DNA from: Saturnia japonica
Taxonomy: Eukaryota; Arthropoda; Insecta; Lepidoptera; Saturniidae
NCBI GenBank assembly: GCA_033032175.1
Contig: CM065318.1
Coordinates: 16,988,001 to 17,052,000, forward strand
Length of the DNA stretch: 64,000 bases
Direction: 5' to 3'
A program made the position numbers and the translations under genes. Positions 29,526 to 40,754 of this stretch are shown piece by piece. Under the pieces are notes generated by a model that saw only the letters and a program-made list of their open reading frames with translations, was not told the origin of the DNA and did no database searches. How positions within the stretch are numbered: position 1 is the stretch's first letter; every line of letters starts with the position of its first letter.

Positions 29526-31011
29526 ATATGTAGGTATTTCTTTCTATTATAATTTATAACACAAGGACAGTCAACGTCTTTCATAAATATAAAATTACAT
29601 ACAGTGTTGAAATATAATTATATTGAATTCCCTGTATTTAGTTACACTCAGCTCGAATGATAAATCTTGAATGTACATTATTACATAATTTCACTCAACT
29701 ATTACAAAATATTGTTACATTTCATCCTCTAGGTTTAAAATGTAATATACTTATCATACCATTACGCCTCTATCCCCGAAGGTGTTCGGCAGAGGTGTAC
29801 TAATGTACATCTACAGTTCGCCGAGTGTTTCTTAGCATTATCATTTTTATTCTATTTAAGTGCGACATATCAAATTAAAATGTTTCACCCATATACCTTG
29901 AAATTATTTTTACATATTTAAATATAAAATTAAATGTGGTAAAACGAATAAATTACATTATTATCATTGATGGGTGTACGCGGAATAAAAATTTACGTGT
30001 CATTTTTGTTTTGTTACACACCAATCAAGTTTTATACAGGCCCTGTAAAGTCCAGTCTAGACTAGAGCGTGTTCTTGTTCGACGGAATGGGGTCACATCC
30101 GAATAGAGCGTTTCAATTTAATTTGGAGCTTATACAAATCTGACCTTTATGTGTTAGAAATACAAGGTTCAATTTACAACATCATAACTCTACTTAATTT
30201 CTGAAAAGATATCGAATTCGTTTATTATTTGAGCAGTCTTTGAATTGAAGTTTATTACTTTATTACCAGCTATGTCCCCGATAAGATTTACTATCGGCAA
30301 CATCTTAGGAATAATTCTACTTTTTTAACCACGTAAGGGGATGAATTTTCAAAAATCCTTAATGCTCACCTAATTTATAAGGGAATTTGTGTGAAATTTC
30401 ATGCTTGTAGATCTACAGACCTTTGGTTTAACCGGTACATTGTCTCTCAGTCAGCTTTACGAATTTTACAGCTCGAATGGTTTTTTTTTTCTATAACACA
30501 AATCTGCGGACTCATGGTCCAGACCTTTTTTTAAGTGGGTGATTTTATAATATTAAACATTAAAAATTGCCCTGAAAAAAGATGCACTGGCAAATGCAGC
30601 TATTTACTATAACTAAGTGAGCCTTATTTTAGTATAACTTAATATCGAAACTTATCACTAAATTACATATAAATTGTTATACACTGTTGCTTATTAATAT
30701 TACAGAAGATTATTGTTGTAGTATGTAAATGCTCGAATGTGTTCGGACCGCCATTCTTAAATTGCATAATTTTGGCCAAAACCTTAAGAAATGGATTATA
30801 GTATAAGATAGCGGCGGCAATTGGAGATGAATAATTGTTTATCTCGGTGTAGTCGTGATAGCACTGTACTTTGGACCTTAAAAAATTAGATGATGTTTCA
30901 TCACCACGCCAACTTACGACGTATTGGCGATTTCAAGCGCAGAGGGAAACAGCTTCTCTTTTCCTTACTATACATAGCTTATCTTCCTAAATATTCTAAT
31001 CTAAACAAATA
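29526..31011. other. Mostly unrecognised sequence
   Basis: The block ATTACGCCTCTATCCCCGAA at about 29762 looks like a dispersed repeat fragment, but no second copy was found in the window. No gene recognised. Confidence 0.35.
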
Positions 31012-31385
31012 AATAAAATTGAAGTGTCTGTTTGTGATGTCAAAATTACAGCTTTTTACTAAATGCATATGAAAGTACAGTAGGTACGGTACTAATAACA
31101 AAAAAAAAACAATTATCAAAATGATTACTCTGTCTGTGTGTTTATTCCGTCATATCTCCGAAACCGATGGACCGATTTTGACGAGACCTTGACTGGCATA
31201 TAGGTGATGTTTTTTAACATAAGCTACTTTTATTAAAAAAAAAGGATTAGGGATCCGCGTAAATAATATAAAATAGTAGCGCAGTATCCAGTACTGCGCG
31301 CGCCCCACGCACACGTTCTTCTTCGCAGCCGTCGCCGGATACGAAATTCCCCGCAGACGAATTCGCAGGCAAAGCTAGTCAATAC
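31012..31385 (-). repeat. CTAGCTG-headed repeat, subfamily D, minus copy
   Basis: Starts with the inverted tail TAAAATTGAAGTGTCTGTTT, passes the inverted CGTCAAAATCGG-like block (GATTTTGACGAGACC) and ends CGAATTCGCAGGCAAAGCTA. The head portion differs from other D copies, so this may be a mosaic. Confidence 0.65.
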
Positions 31386-31387
31386 TA

Positions 31388-31690
31388 AATCGAAAACTCA
31401 AGAAATTGTATCTTTTGTTTGTTTGTTTGAACGCGCTAATCTCTGAAACTATAAGTCAAACTTGAAAAATTGTTTTTGCATTTTATACCCTACTTATTGA
31501 GGTAAGTTATAAGTTATATAACTTCACGCTACTACTCTTAGGAGCGAAACAGTAATCGTGAACGTGAAGCAATATAACAAGTTTTAGGAAAGTATGGGAA
31601 GTGATAACGGCGGAGCGGCGCGGCGTGATGGACAGTTAGTAAAATAAATTTAACACGAATGAAACCATGGCCCATGTAATGGCCCTAAGT
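31388..31690 (-). repeat. CTAGCTG-headed repeat, subfamily B, nearly complete
   Basis: Starts AACTCAAGAAATTGTATCTT, then GAACGCGCTAATCTCTGAAA, ACTTCACGCTACTACTCTTA and GGAGCGGCGCGGCGTG, ending TAACACGAATGAAACCATGG. Closest to 5765-5960. Confidence 0.65.
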
Positions 31691-32074
31691 ATATACTATA
31701 GTGATGAAGAAGGTCAATGTGTTTTAAAGTAAAAGTCAGTGAAGGCGATAGGTATCGTACGATGCCGGGAAGTGGACGCATTATCAGATAACGCAAAAGA
31801 ACCAGTGAAATTCATAGAACATTGCTAAGTGTTTGCATAACTACATTTAATACAGTTCTCGGTAAACTTTGAGGAAAAATTTAATTTCGTTATTATAAAC
31901 TATACGTTGCTCTTGCAATAAATGGTATTTATTTCACAATTATGTAATGACTTGACGAGGAAATTAGTTACCCAAATAGGTGCCAATTAGTGTAATGATT
32001 TCGAGCTGCTTTATTAAGGTCTGAAGCGTACGGCTTTTAACACTTTTTTCCTATCATTCTGTAATTTTTTTTTG
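31691..32074. other. Unrecognised sequence
   Basis: No gene or repeat recognised. Confidence 0.4.
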
Positions 32075-32480
32075 TATACTACAAAGGTGGCTAACTAGCG
32101 TACAACCCGCCTGATGGTAAGAGGTACCCTGTAATACTTATAGGTACCACTAGCGCGTTGCCTACGCCAAGGAGGAAACCATCGTCGCAGGAATACAACA
32201 CAAGGTTATGAGGCAGCGATCTTCTGTAGGATGATAGAGCTGTTTTGCCCGACTGGGTCGCGACCACTATGCGTATGATGAAAAGTCCATCATAGTGACT
32301 CGCTTTTGCGTGTCGCGCTTCGGGACCAGCCTGTGCACATCCAGTTAAATTAATGCAGGCCGGAGTGACAGCAGCGACCGTCGACGAATTACGATCTCTC
32401 GGCAGTCGCCGTTGTGTTAGGATTGTACTGTGCTTACCATCAGGACAAGACCATCAATTTGCCGTGCCACTATAAAAAAG
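32075..32480 (+). repeat. Dispersed repeat with GTCGCGACCACTATG block
   Basis: Contains CAACCCGCCTGATGGTAAGA, GACTGGGTCGCGACCACTAT and TCGGGACCAGCCTGTGCACA. Related blocks occur at 8600-8640, 32600-32780 and 52080-52190. The GCTTACCATCAGG end resembles 42438-42475 (CTTACCATCAGGCGGACC). Non-coding; class unknown. Confidence 0.5.
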
Positions 32481-32559
32481 AACTCCAAAGAAATTTTGTC
32501 TGACCTCTCTTAATAACAATTATAATTTATAGACGTTTTAAAACATATTGTCAGTTGGT

Positions 32560-32780
32560 AGGACATGATGTAACACAGGGATCTGGAAAGGGATTAACTG
32601 TCTAGGTCGCGAACACCATACACATGGTAAAGAATCCGTCACAGTATGTCTAATTTCGTTTATCGCGTTTCGACATCATTATGTGTATGCCCAACTGCCA
32701 AGAGGTCAAAATGACAGCGACCAACGGCGATGAATTGTCAATCTCTGGATGTTCGCTATAGTTTTTGGACTGTGTCGTTA
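32560..32780 (+). repeat. Second, diverged copy of the GTCGCGACC repeat
   Basis: Shares the order of blocks with 32260-32410: TAGGTCGCGAACACCATACA, TCGTTTATCGCGTTTCGACA, and GACAGCGACC followed by CGATGAATTG. Confidence 0.5.
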
Positions 32781-33064
32781 CTTTTCCGATAAACTTAATT
32801 TAAAAAAAATGGATGGAGGATAAATATGATCAGGTTCATATGTTTTATACAGGCAAATAAATTAAAATTAAATAGTATTTTGTATTTTCCCAACTTGCGG
32901 GAACTTTGATGCGGATCCATAATAGTATTTCAAAATTTATTTTTGTATCGTTTCTGATTAGCGGTTTTAGTTTCTTTACTTATTAATTTAATCATAAACA
33001 GTTGATGTCCGCGGTTCTGCTTTTGCTTTTGATGTTTCACGAGAACTAAGGGGGTCGAAAGGGG
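32781..33064. other. Unrecognised A+T-rich sequence
   Basis: Nothing recognised between two repeats. Confidence 0.4.
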
Positions 33065-33525
33065 GTTTCCATTTTTGAAGTGAAATCTTCTTTAGCATCG
33101 TTGTGATTTGAAAGTCGATGAAACGAAAAAGCGAAAGCGACAGTAAAAAGAGACAGACACATAAATTCATAAGATTTAACATGGGAGAAAATGAGATAGG
33201 AAAGTTTTAGGCAATGGTAAAATGGTACAAAAGGGGTTTGTTACAACGCAATAATGAATTTTATTACCACACTAAAAAAGCATGAAATAAAATCTTTTTA
33301 GACAACACTTATGACATTCTGTTACTGATTGATATTGTGTTAGGTTACCATGGATATTTCAAATGTGTATTAACTGAAAATTATATTGTGGATAATGTAT
33401 GTGAGTACTTGTACATATGTACATTTTCATAAACTTTAAATTAGGTATTTGATCATTTTCTTAATTAAAAAAAAACATAGATGTGAAGGTTTCACTTTTA
33501 CCACGTGTGAATTGCACACATTTTT
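33065..33525 (+). repeat. Family E repeat, uninterrupted copy
   Basis: Runs without interruption from GAAGTGAAATCTTCTTTAGC through CATCGTTGTGATTTGAAAGT, ACAACGCAATAATGAATTTT, GTTACTGATTGATATTGTGT, CCATGGATATTTCAAATGTG, TGTGAGTACTTGTACA and AGGTTTCACTTTTACCACGT to GTGAATTGCACACA. The frame is closed here by a stop after FYYHTKKA. It is the reference showing that the 15.5-kb and 22.5-kb halves belong together. Confidence 0.7.
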
Positions 33526-33629
33526 TTTATACTAATGTTATAATTAGTGCTTAGCCCCTTTGGTGTAGCGTAATGGTATATAGTTTAGTTCCTTCCTGGG
33601 GGTCCGTCGTACACACCCATTTAACCAAA

Positions 33630-34605
33630 CATCCAGAAGATGTCTACTGCTGAACATATGCCTTGCCCAAAAATCGCCACAACGACTGGCCCTACGTTGC
33701 CCACTTACAATGGGTTTGCGCAACCTTCATCAGGTTGTTAGTCCACCTTGTGGCGGGTCGTCTGACCACGCTGCGTCTGAGGATACATGGCCGCCACTTC
33801 AGAACTCTACGGCCTCATCAACCATCCGTTCTGCGAGCTATGTCCTTCGCCAACTGCCACTTGAGTCTAGCAATTCTGAGAGCTATGTTGGTAACTTTGG
33901 TTCTTTTGCACTTCACTATAATTCTAATTTGCTCACTGCCACTTGAGTTAAGCAATTCTGAGAGCTATGTCGGTAACGTTGGTTATTTTACGCCTCACTA
34001 CAGTTCTAATTCGCTCGCTGCCACTTGAGATTAGCAATTATGAGAGCTATGTCGGTAACGTTGGTTATTTTGCGCCTCACTACAATTTTAATTCTCTCAC
34101 TGCCACTTGAGTTAAGCAATTCTGAGAGCTATGTCGGTAACGTTGGTTATTTTACACCTCACTACTGTTCTAATTCGCTCGCTGCCACTTGATTTAAGCA
34201 ATTCTGAGAGCTATGTTGGTAACGTTGGTTATTTTACGCCTCACTACTGTTCTAATTCGCTCGCTGCCACTTGAGTTAAGCAATTCTGAGAGCTATGTCG
34301 ATAACGTTGGTTATTTTACGCCTCACTACAGTTCTAATTCGCTCGCTGCCACTTGAGATTAGCAATTATGAGAGCTATGTCTATAACGTTGGTTATTTTG
34401 CGCCTCACTACAATTTTAATTCGCTCACTGCCACTTGAGTTAAGCAATTCTGAGAGCTATGCGGTAACGTTGGTTATTTTGCCCCTCACTACAATTCAAA
34501 TTCGCTCACTGCCACTTGAGTTTAGCAATTCTGAGAGCTATTTCGGTAACTTTGGATCTTTCGCATCTCACTACAATTCTAATTCGATAACGCAGTAAAA
34601 CTCCG
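33630..34605 (-). pseudogene. RTE LINE reverse-transcriptase 3' part, expanded internally
   Basis: On the minus strand the left part (33630-33850) encodes remnants of the RTE C-terminus, for example VVRRPATRWTNNL near 33760. Before it in coding order the last 82-bp unit reads RIRIVVRCERSK then VTEIALRIAKLKWQ, matching the RTE segment commonly RIRNEEIRRRTKVTDIAQ..AKLKWQ. In the middle this segment has been amplified into a tandem array (33854-34590). The whole is non-functional. The plus-strand frames at 33663, 33710 and 34353 are by-products of the array. Confidence 0.8.
33854..34590. repeat. 82-bp minisatellite, nine units
   Basis: Units start CTGCCACTTGAG at 33854, 33936, 34018, 34100, 34182, 34264, 34346, 34428 and 34509. 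All spacings are 82 except the last, which is 81 (one base lost before CGGTAACG). The first and last units keep the ancestral GTAACTTTGG, whereas inner units share GTAACGTTGG. Units at 33936 and 34018 recur almost unchanged at 34264 and 34346, a four-unit (328-bp) higher-order period. Because 82 is not a multiple of three, successive units change reading frame. Confidence 0.95.
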
Positions 34606-35214
34606 TTATAGGCTTACTATAGTCAAATTGATTCTGTAACTAGCGTTGTAACACGGAAAATTAATGGTTTTATCATTTATACATACATATTAATGAGGCG
34701 TAAAGTTAAATTTACCTGTTTACGATGGGTTTTACTTGTATTTTATTGAAACAAAATTAATTACAATAACAGTCACGACAGCCGAAAGATAAGGATGTAC
34801 TAAGAATTTTTAAATGATTGCATCTGGGCGACCTAGCTGTGCTCGGTGTCTTTTAACAAAAGAAGAAAAACACCTATCTAGGTAAACTTGGAATGTAAAA
34901 CATTATCTAAATGCAAAGTTTTATCGAAATCGTCGGAACCGTTTTCGAGAAACTAATTACACACATATCTATATATACAAGAATTGCTCACTTAATATAA
35001 TATATGAAAAGGCAAAGACAATACGGGTTACGGGGCTCAAAAAATTTCTTAATAATAATAATACTAATTGAACACTGCTTAATATAAATCGTAGGACAAA
35101 TGCAATGGATAATTGATGCATGAATAGTTCACCTAAATCACTAACAATCTTTAAATTGTACTGTAAATCATAATTATAAATATTGTTATGAGTTTTTAAC
35201 AAATTACAACAAAA
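34606..35214. other. Unrecognised A+T-rich sequence
   Basis: No gene recognised. The minus-strand frame at 34969-35202 is Leu/Ile-rich and looks like chance. Confidence 0.4.
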
Positions 35215-35400
35215 GACGGGAGGTTATTCAATTCGAATGTATTATTTTATGGATGTTCTGCTATAACTTCTTTGTTCATGAACCGATGTGGATGATTCTT
35301 TTTTTGTTGGATAGGGGATTTATTTTGATTTAATTAGCATTGGACCTTCAACTTCGAAGTTACACAAGGGAACTTTTGAAAAGCATAGATTTTTTTTTTT
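35215..35400 (-). repeat. Family F repeat
   Basis: Blocks TTATTCAATTCGAATG, TTTGTTCATGAACCGATGTG and TTCGAAGTTACACAAGGGAA recur at 40945-41160 (same orientation) and inverted at 39068-39300 and 54195-54385. About 200 bp, no coding capacity established. Confidence 0.6.
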
Positions 35401-35527
35401 GTTAGAATTGGTCTTGTACACAACGATAGCTACTTCCTGCGTTCCATAATACTATAATGCAAGGACTCGTTGTACCTATACTTTTTAGACCGCTTAAAAA
35501 ACCGAGAAGTATAAAAAAATTATACTG

Positions 35528-35620
35528 CATTTTTGTTTTTCGATCTGACTGTACTGTCAGCCTTGAAGGCCCTGGAGACATTAAAGGCTTTGACAGCTTC
35601 ACCGGGCTTGGTCTGCTTTT
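35528..35620 (-). mobile_element. Jockey LINE 3' tail fragment
   Basis: Inverted match to the end of the full-length LINE 3' UTR: TCTGACTGTACTGTCAGCCT and ACAGCTTCACCGGGCTTGG. Diverged by several changes; an old 5'-truncated insertion. Confidence 0.75.
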
Positions 35621-35759
35621 TAGTGTTTTGTCAATTAAATAATATTGATATCGATTTGATATCTAAGTTAATATAATATGACGTAAGTTAACGAAAATCT
35701 TTTAAGTAAAAAGAAACCATACAAGATAGTTTGTATATAAAATGAAGATACATATAACA

Positions 35760-36125
35760 CTATTTCAATCTCTCGGCGATACGCACAACAGACAGCTAAG
35801 ATCTTCTGATTTTTGAATTCTCAGTATACCAAGTCATCATACTAATTTCCGCGACCAATCGTTCGCCATAACAGCAGCACGACTGTGGAATTCGCTTCCT
35901 ATCAACATCCAACTGACCAACTCTCGGGATTCCTTCAAGTATTCGCTACGTAGATTTTATTTGGAGCAATTGAATATTGTCTAGATTTTTTCTTTTTTTT
36001 TTTACTAAATATTATGCACACCTTGCATATACCTTTTTCTCTTGCTCCCCTGAAACACTAGTAGAGAATGTTTTTTACCATTAAGTCCTCCATTTGTACT
36101 TTTTTGTGCAATAAAGAATATATAA
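35760..36125 (+). pseudogene. C-terminal end of another LINE
   Basis: The frame before a TAG at about 35980 reads FRDQSFAITAARLWNSLPIN and ends with RRFYLEQLNIV. The pattern 'ARLWNSLP..I.....SFK..L..FYL' is the usual C-terminus of CR1/L2/Jockey-type reverse transcriptases. The 3' UTR ends with TGCAATAAAGAATATATAA. Upstream RT is absent, so this is a 5'-truncated insertion. It is distinct from the LINE at 16.6 kb and from the one at 37.6 kb. Confidence 0.7.
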
Positions 36126-37019
36126 TTTTACCCTACAACTGAAACAGTAAAGCCATCTACCTTATTTCATCAAATAGAAACGTTCAATTCCATCTTAAAC
36201 TTAGTATTTAAGTATGAAACGTATCCACGAACCCATAAAAGGTGGTGGATATCATGCGATTTCAACTAAAAATTATCGTTTATTTTCTAAAGTGACTTGA
36301 CAAAATTAACATAAAAAGTTTATAAGATGAGCGCAGATGGCGAAGAGAAAGCGAGTTTCAAGTTTCCTTGCCGGCCGCGGCACGGAGCTGCACGGAGCGG
36401 CGCGATGTGACACCCACATGATGCGATATCAATACTAAGCAATAAGGACAAATAAGCATTTTATTATTTTGTTCATGCTTGAAGTAAACACGAAGTTTCC
36501 TTTTCAGATACATACCTAAATAAATAATATTTAAATGGTAATAATTATTTATTATCGTATGTACTTACTCGTATTATTTAAAATATTTAATTATATTAAA
36601 CTTGTATTTGTATTTATTAGGAAAATAATATAAAAAATAATTGATTGTCAAATAGGAATATATTTACAGACATACATACATCACGCCTCTCCACGTCCTT
36701 CCACTTGCTACGGTCCTGGCATACGTTTTTCTGTTCTTCAAAGTTCATCAGTCTTTTGAAGCACGCTCGTCGGTTTTACGAGTACTTTTGACCTGACCTT
36801 TCTTCAGAACGTCCCCGATTTTATCGAAGAACGTTCATCTTGGCCTTCTTCCTCCAATGCTACAATTTACAATCGCCTTATAAATTTGTTTATTCATTCG
36901 TCTTTCATTCATTCTCTCTACTTTCTCAAATGCTTAGGTTGCTTACATCCCTTTCTCAATCCTTGTGAAAGTTCTTTTTAAGCAATATATTTACATATAC
37001 CATAAGACTGAAGTTGTGA
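36126..37019. other. Mostly unrecognised sequence
   Basis: A G+C-rich run lies at about 36370-36405. At about 36680-36740 the minus strand reads VCQDRSKWKDVERRD, which resembles the end of a retrotransposon polyprotein and suggests a coding-repeat fragment at 36665-36960. That call is tentative. No host gene recognised. Confidence 0.35.
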
Positions 37020-37590
37020 AACTAGGGTTGAAATCTATGAAACTACCAGTTGGATTCGAATTTTTTTTTGTATATGATAGCCAGATTCACCAGGAATAGT
37101 ATAGGCCACAATTCTCAGTTAGCCTTAAATATTGATTGTCGTTACGTAAGTCGGAAGTCGAGGTCCTCTCGAACTGGTTAATCCACGTGCGCTAGCGATA
37201 CGGAAATACAATCTTCAACAAAAATATTGGTCCTTAGTATATCTAAAAAAAAGTCAGTAATAGCATATACATACCTATCTCTTATACGTAAGCCACAATA
37301 AGGTATTTTGTAACAAAGATTTGTTGATCAATTAAAAGCATTATTTTTAGTCATGACATATTAATCGTTACGAACAAAATTTACTTCATCATAAAGACAA
37401 TTTTATGACGTAACATTTTGCTCTTTATAATATGTTATTTAGACACATAGTTTAAGAGATAATGAAAAAATAAAATAATTTGTACTTGCGGGAAAAACAA
37501 TTATTACGATAAACTACACGGAAGCGTTGGCGGCGTGGTGTTTGTCGCATAAAATTAACACGGGTGAAACTGTGGGGCTCAGCTAGTTAT
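37020..37590 (-). repeat. Dispersed repeat, direct partner of 12660-13230
   Basis: Same order of blocks as at 12.7 kb. It ends TAACACGGGTGAAACTGTGG and GGCTCAGCTAGT, so the CTAGCTG head lies at its right edge and the element is on the minus strand. The two copies lie about 24.4 kb apart in direct orientation. Confidence 0.7.
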
Positions 37591-37599
37591 TTAAATATA

Positions 37600-38735
37600 T
37601 AAAAGGATCATTGGCCAGAATCATCGTCCCTCAGGGATCGATTTTGGAACCATTTCTGTTTCTCGTTTATATAAAAGATCTACCGCTGGTGGTTGAGAAC
37701 AGCGCTGACATGGTTCTTTTGCAGACGACACTTCCCTTATATTCAAAGTGAAAAGAATAGATTCGGAGCTTAGGCAATTAAACAATCTCTGAATGGTTTG
37801 CTTTAAATAATATACTGCTAAATGCAAATAAAACCAGATGTATGAGATTTGTCTTGCGCAATGCCGGCGTGTTGATAGTAGTATCAAGATAGAAGGGAAC
37901 TTAGTAGGCTTAGTTGATAATACTGTCTTCTTGGGCATCACCCTTGATTCAAAACTACAGTGGGGTCCGCATATTAAAACTTTTGCGGGAAGATTAAGTT
38001 CTGCAGCATTCGCAGTACGCAAAATTCGCCAGTTAACAGATATTGCCACCGCTACGTTAGTCTACTTCGCTTACTTTCATAGCTTAATGTCTTATGGTAT
38101 TTTGCTGTGGGGTTCAGCAGCTGAGGTAGATACCATATTTATATAATTCGTGCAATTTACAAGCTGAGACCTCGTGTATCATTAAAGAACAAATTTCAAG
38201 AATATAATATTTTAACTTTACCCTCCCAATACATCCTTGATAAATTAATGTATGTTCGTAATGTATATTAGTAAAAATTTAGTCAAGTTAGATTATGCCA
38301 AAGATCAGCACAATGTCAATACTAGAAATAGAGATAAATTAGTTGTACCGTGTTTTAGACTAAGTAGGTACAATAAAAGTTTTTTAGGTAATTGTGTTAG
38401 GTTCTATAATAAGACTCCGAAGCAGATTACTGATTTACCGGGCAGCAAGTTCAATGACCATGTCAAGCGTGTTTTACTGTCAAAAGGTTGTTACAGGGTG
38501 GATTATTATGTAAATGATAGTGATGTCTGGAAGTGACTCCCTCTCTGTGCATCCACTAATATATTATTATTGTTTTGTATTGACACTTTTGGAAAAAAAG
38601 GGTAAAACAGATCGAATTTCTTACCGATTCTTCTCGATGTCTGGGATATTTTCCGAACCGACACTAGTGTTTGCCGTTCATACGTGCCTTTTTAGGACCT
38701 AAATTGAATAAAGATTTTTTGATTTTGATTTTGAA
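37600..38735 (+). pseudogene. Second LINE lineage, 5'-truncated RT copy
   Basis: Begins inside the RT at IVPQGSILEPFLFLVYIKDL. Next comes the catalytic box, where one T is missing (ATGGTTCTTTTGCAGACGAC), so VLFADDT is only readable across a frameshift. Then ANKTRCMRF, FLGITLDSKLQWGPHI in the frame 37838-38146, SYGILLWGSAAE, and a C-terminal segment at 38252-38536 with NTRNRDKLVVPCFRLS and VDYYVNDSDVWK. Several frameshifts separate these pieces. The 3' UTR ends with an AATAAAG signal and a (TTTTGAT)-type tail at about 38720. It belongs to the CR1/Jockey-like group; exact clade not assigned. A minus-strand 3' tail of the same family is at 49524. Confidence 0.85.
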
Positions 38736-39067
38736 TAATAGTTTCTACCCTTGAACATTAGGTTAAAATTCAAAAGACATTTAACGAACTTAATTTTTTT
38801 AAAGTATAAAGTTTTAAAATTGCTTATGATTATTCATTGGTTTAACTTACACCTCAGCTATAAGCGTGAAAATGTATATACGTGAAGGCACAGTCATGTG
38901 TTTGTTTTTATAATTCTAAATCAGAACACCCAATAATAAGATATTATGTTCGAACAATTTAATTTAGTGTTTCCTCTCTACATGGCTTTAAATATCGATA
39001 ATCAAGTTTATCGATAATAATAGCAAAATTTATAACCCAATAAGAAAATGCAATCGGTTTAAAAAAA
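38736..39067. other. Unrecognised A+T-rich sequence
   Basis: Contains ATATCGATAATCAAGTTTAT then CGATAAT, a near-palindromic pair near 38993. No gene recognised. Confidence 0.4.
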
Positions 39068-39300
39068 ATTGCGAACAATTTTTAATAAACAAGGAAAATC
39101 AACTTCAACGATTTTGAAGAGTTCTCTTGTGTATCTTGAAAGTCGAGGATCCAATGCAAATGAAATTAAAGTGCGACCATCCTTGAGGCATCCCTTTTCC
39201 AATCATCTAAATATACTGAATATACATAAAAAACTATATATATATATACACTACATTTACACAATCGAATTGAGAGCCTCCTCCTTTTTTGAAGTCCATT
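39068..39300 (+). repeat. Family F repeat
   Basis: Inverted relative of 35215-35400 and 40945-41160: CAACTTCAACGATTTTGAAG, AGTTCTCTTGTGTATCTTGA and AATGCAAATGAAATTAAAGT. The 77-codon frame is a by-product and is paralleled by a minus frame in the 41-kb copy. Confidence 0.6.
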
Positions 39301-40749
39301 AAAAAGTCCATTTTGCAAATATGTATTCTATTTGGACAATATTAAAGTTATATTTCGTAATTCTCTATTAATCAAACGTTGACAATGAATTATGAACAGT
39401 GTACTACCCATTTAATGTAATACATGGACGCGTCAGACTCTTGACGCCTAGACCGACAATGGGCGGGCCTAATGTAATAATTAGTAATAACTGAATCGTT
39501 AGCACACTTATGCCCTCGCGTTAATTAGTACAAGACTTACAGACAAACCTTTTTAGCGGAACGATTTTTTTTTAGGGGAAAAGCGATCAGCGATACATTT
39601 TGAAGAATAAACTATTTATTTATTTGAACACTTACATAATAAACACTAAAACAAGAAAAGAAAAATAGACAGAGAACATTTCTTAGTGCTACTATAATTA
39701 AAAATGTATACTACATAACAGAGATAATATAACAAGTAACAAGAAACAGAAGAGAAATCAAATTCAAAGGTAACAAATAAATAAAAAACTTAAATTCTAA
39801 TAAATACTAAACTACTGGTTCAATATTACTCTTCTAACTGAGCAAAATATTTTTTGATTGCAGGAACGTCGTCATGTAAAATGTCTAGCCTGTTTAGTTT
39901 GTATAAAATAGGTTAAAACGTAAATCTATTACAGTTCGTTTTTCTTTTTCCCTTTCTAATATTGGACCGATTACAATGTTTTTTTTAGGAATTATATCAG
40001 AAGAACTTTTCTATGCCTATAGTTTTTATTTTTTATATATACCTCAAATTTCTTTGCTGGAAATCTGTTAACAGTGGTATGACTGGAAATTTTTGTAATT
40101 TTAGAAGGCTCCTAGTTCTTATAATAATTAATTTAGGGTAAAAAAATAAACATAATTATGCCTGTGGTAGATATAGTTTGTAGAGTATAAAACATTTGCG
40201 TTAGTACATTTATCCAAGAATAAAACGGAGGGTCCCGAATGTATGAACGAAATTCCTCTTAAGAAAACAAATTATAATTCCAATGATATCATTCTGTTAG
40301 ATACATTATAATTAGGATATTTAGATATTAAATAACAGGTTATAGGTTAAATTGTAATAAATGATATAATATATTTTATTATGTTACCTTATTTAGACAC
40401 TTAATCGTTAAAGTACCAGTGAGTTAAAAAGGATTAGTTAAAATAAAATATCGATATGTATTTAAAATATATTGTAACTTACATCTCTAAATAGGTATAC
40501 TTCTTTAAGGTCGACTCATTAGAGTTCCCAGAAAAAAAGCCACCTGTGTGTCGGCTTCGGAGCATCGACATACATCAAGCTGCGATAGGAAGATAAATAG
40601 CATGAGATCTGGCACACGGCACAGTCATGACGTCTGATTACTGTCAGGGCTTTCAAATTTATTATGAAAGTGGGCGTTTGAAACTTCCAAGGGGCCGTAA
40701 GTCGTACATTACCGTAGCAGATAAGTTACTTATTTATTTGAACTACTGG
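39301..40749. other. Unrecognised A+T-rich sequence
   Basis: Nothing recognised. An 86-codon frame at 40627-40887 overlaps the start of a family G repeat and is not supported as a gene. Confidence 0.4.
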
Positions 40750-40754
40750 TCGCC

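Noticed and set aside
33663..34598. Plus-strand frames of 78-121 codons with repeated SNSESYVGN-like text
   Set aside because: Produced by the 82-bp minisatellite read on the non-coding strand. The unit is not a multiple of three, so the frames are accidental.
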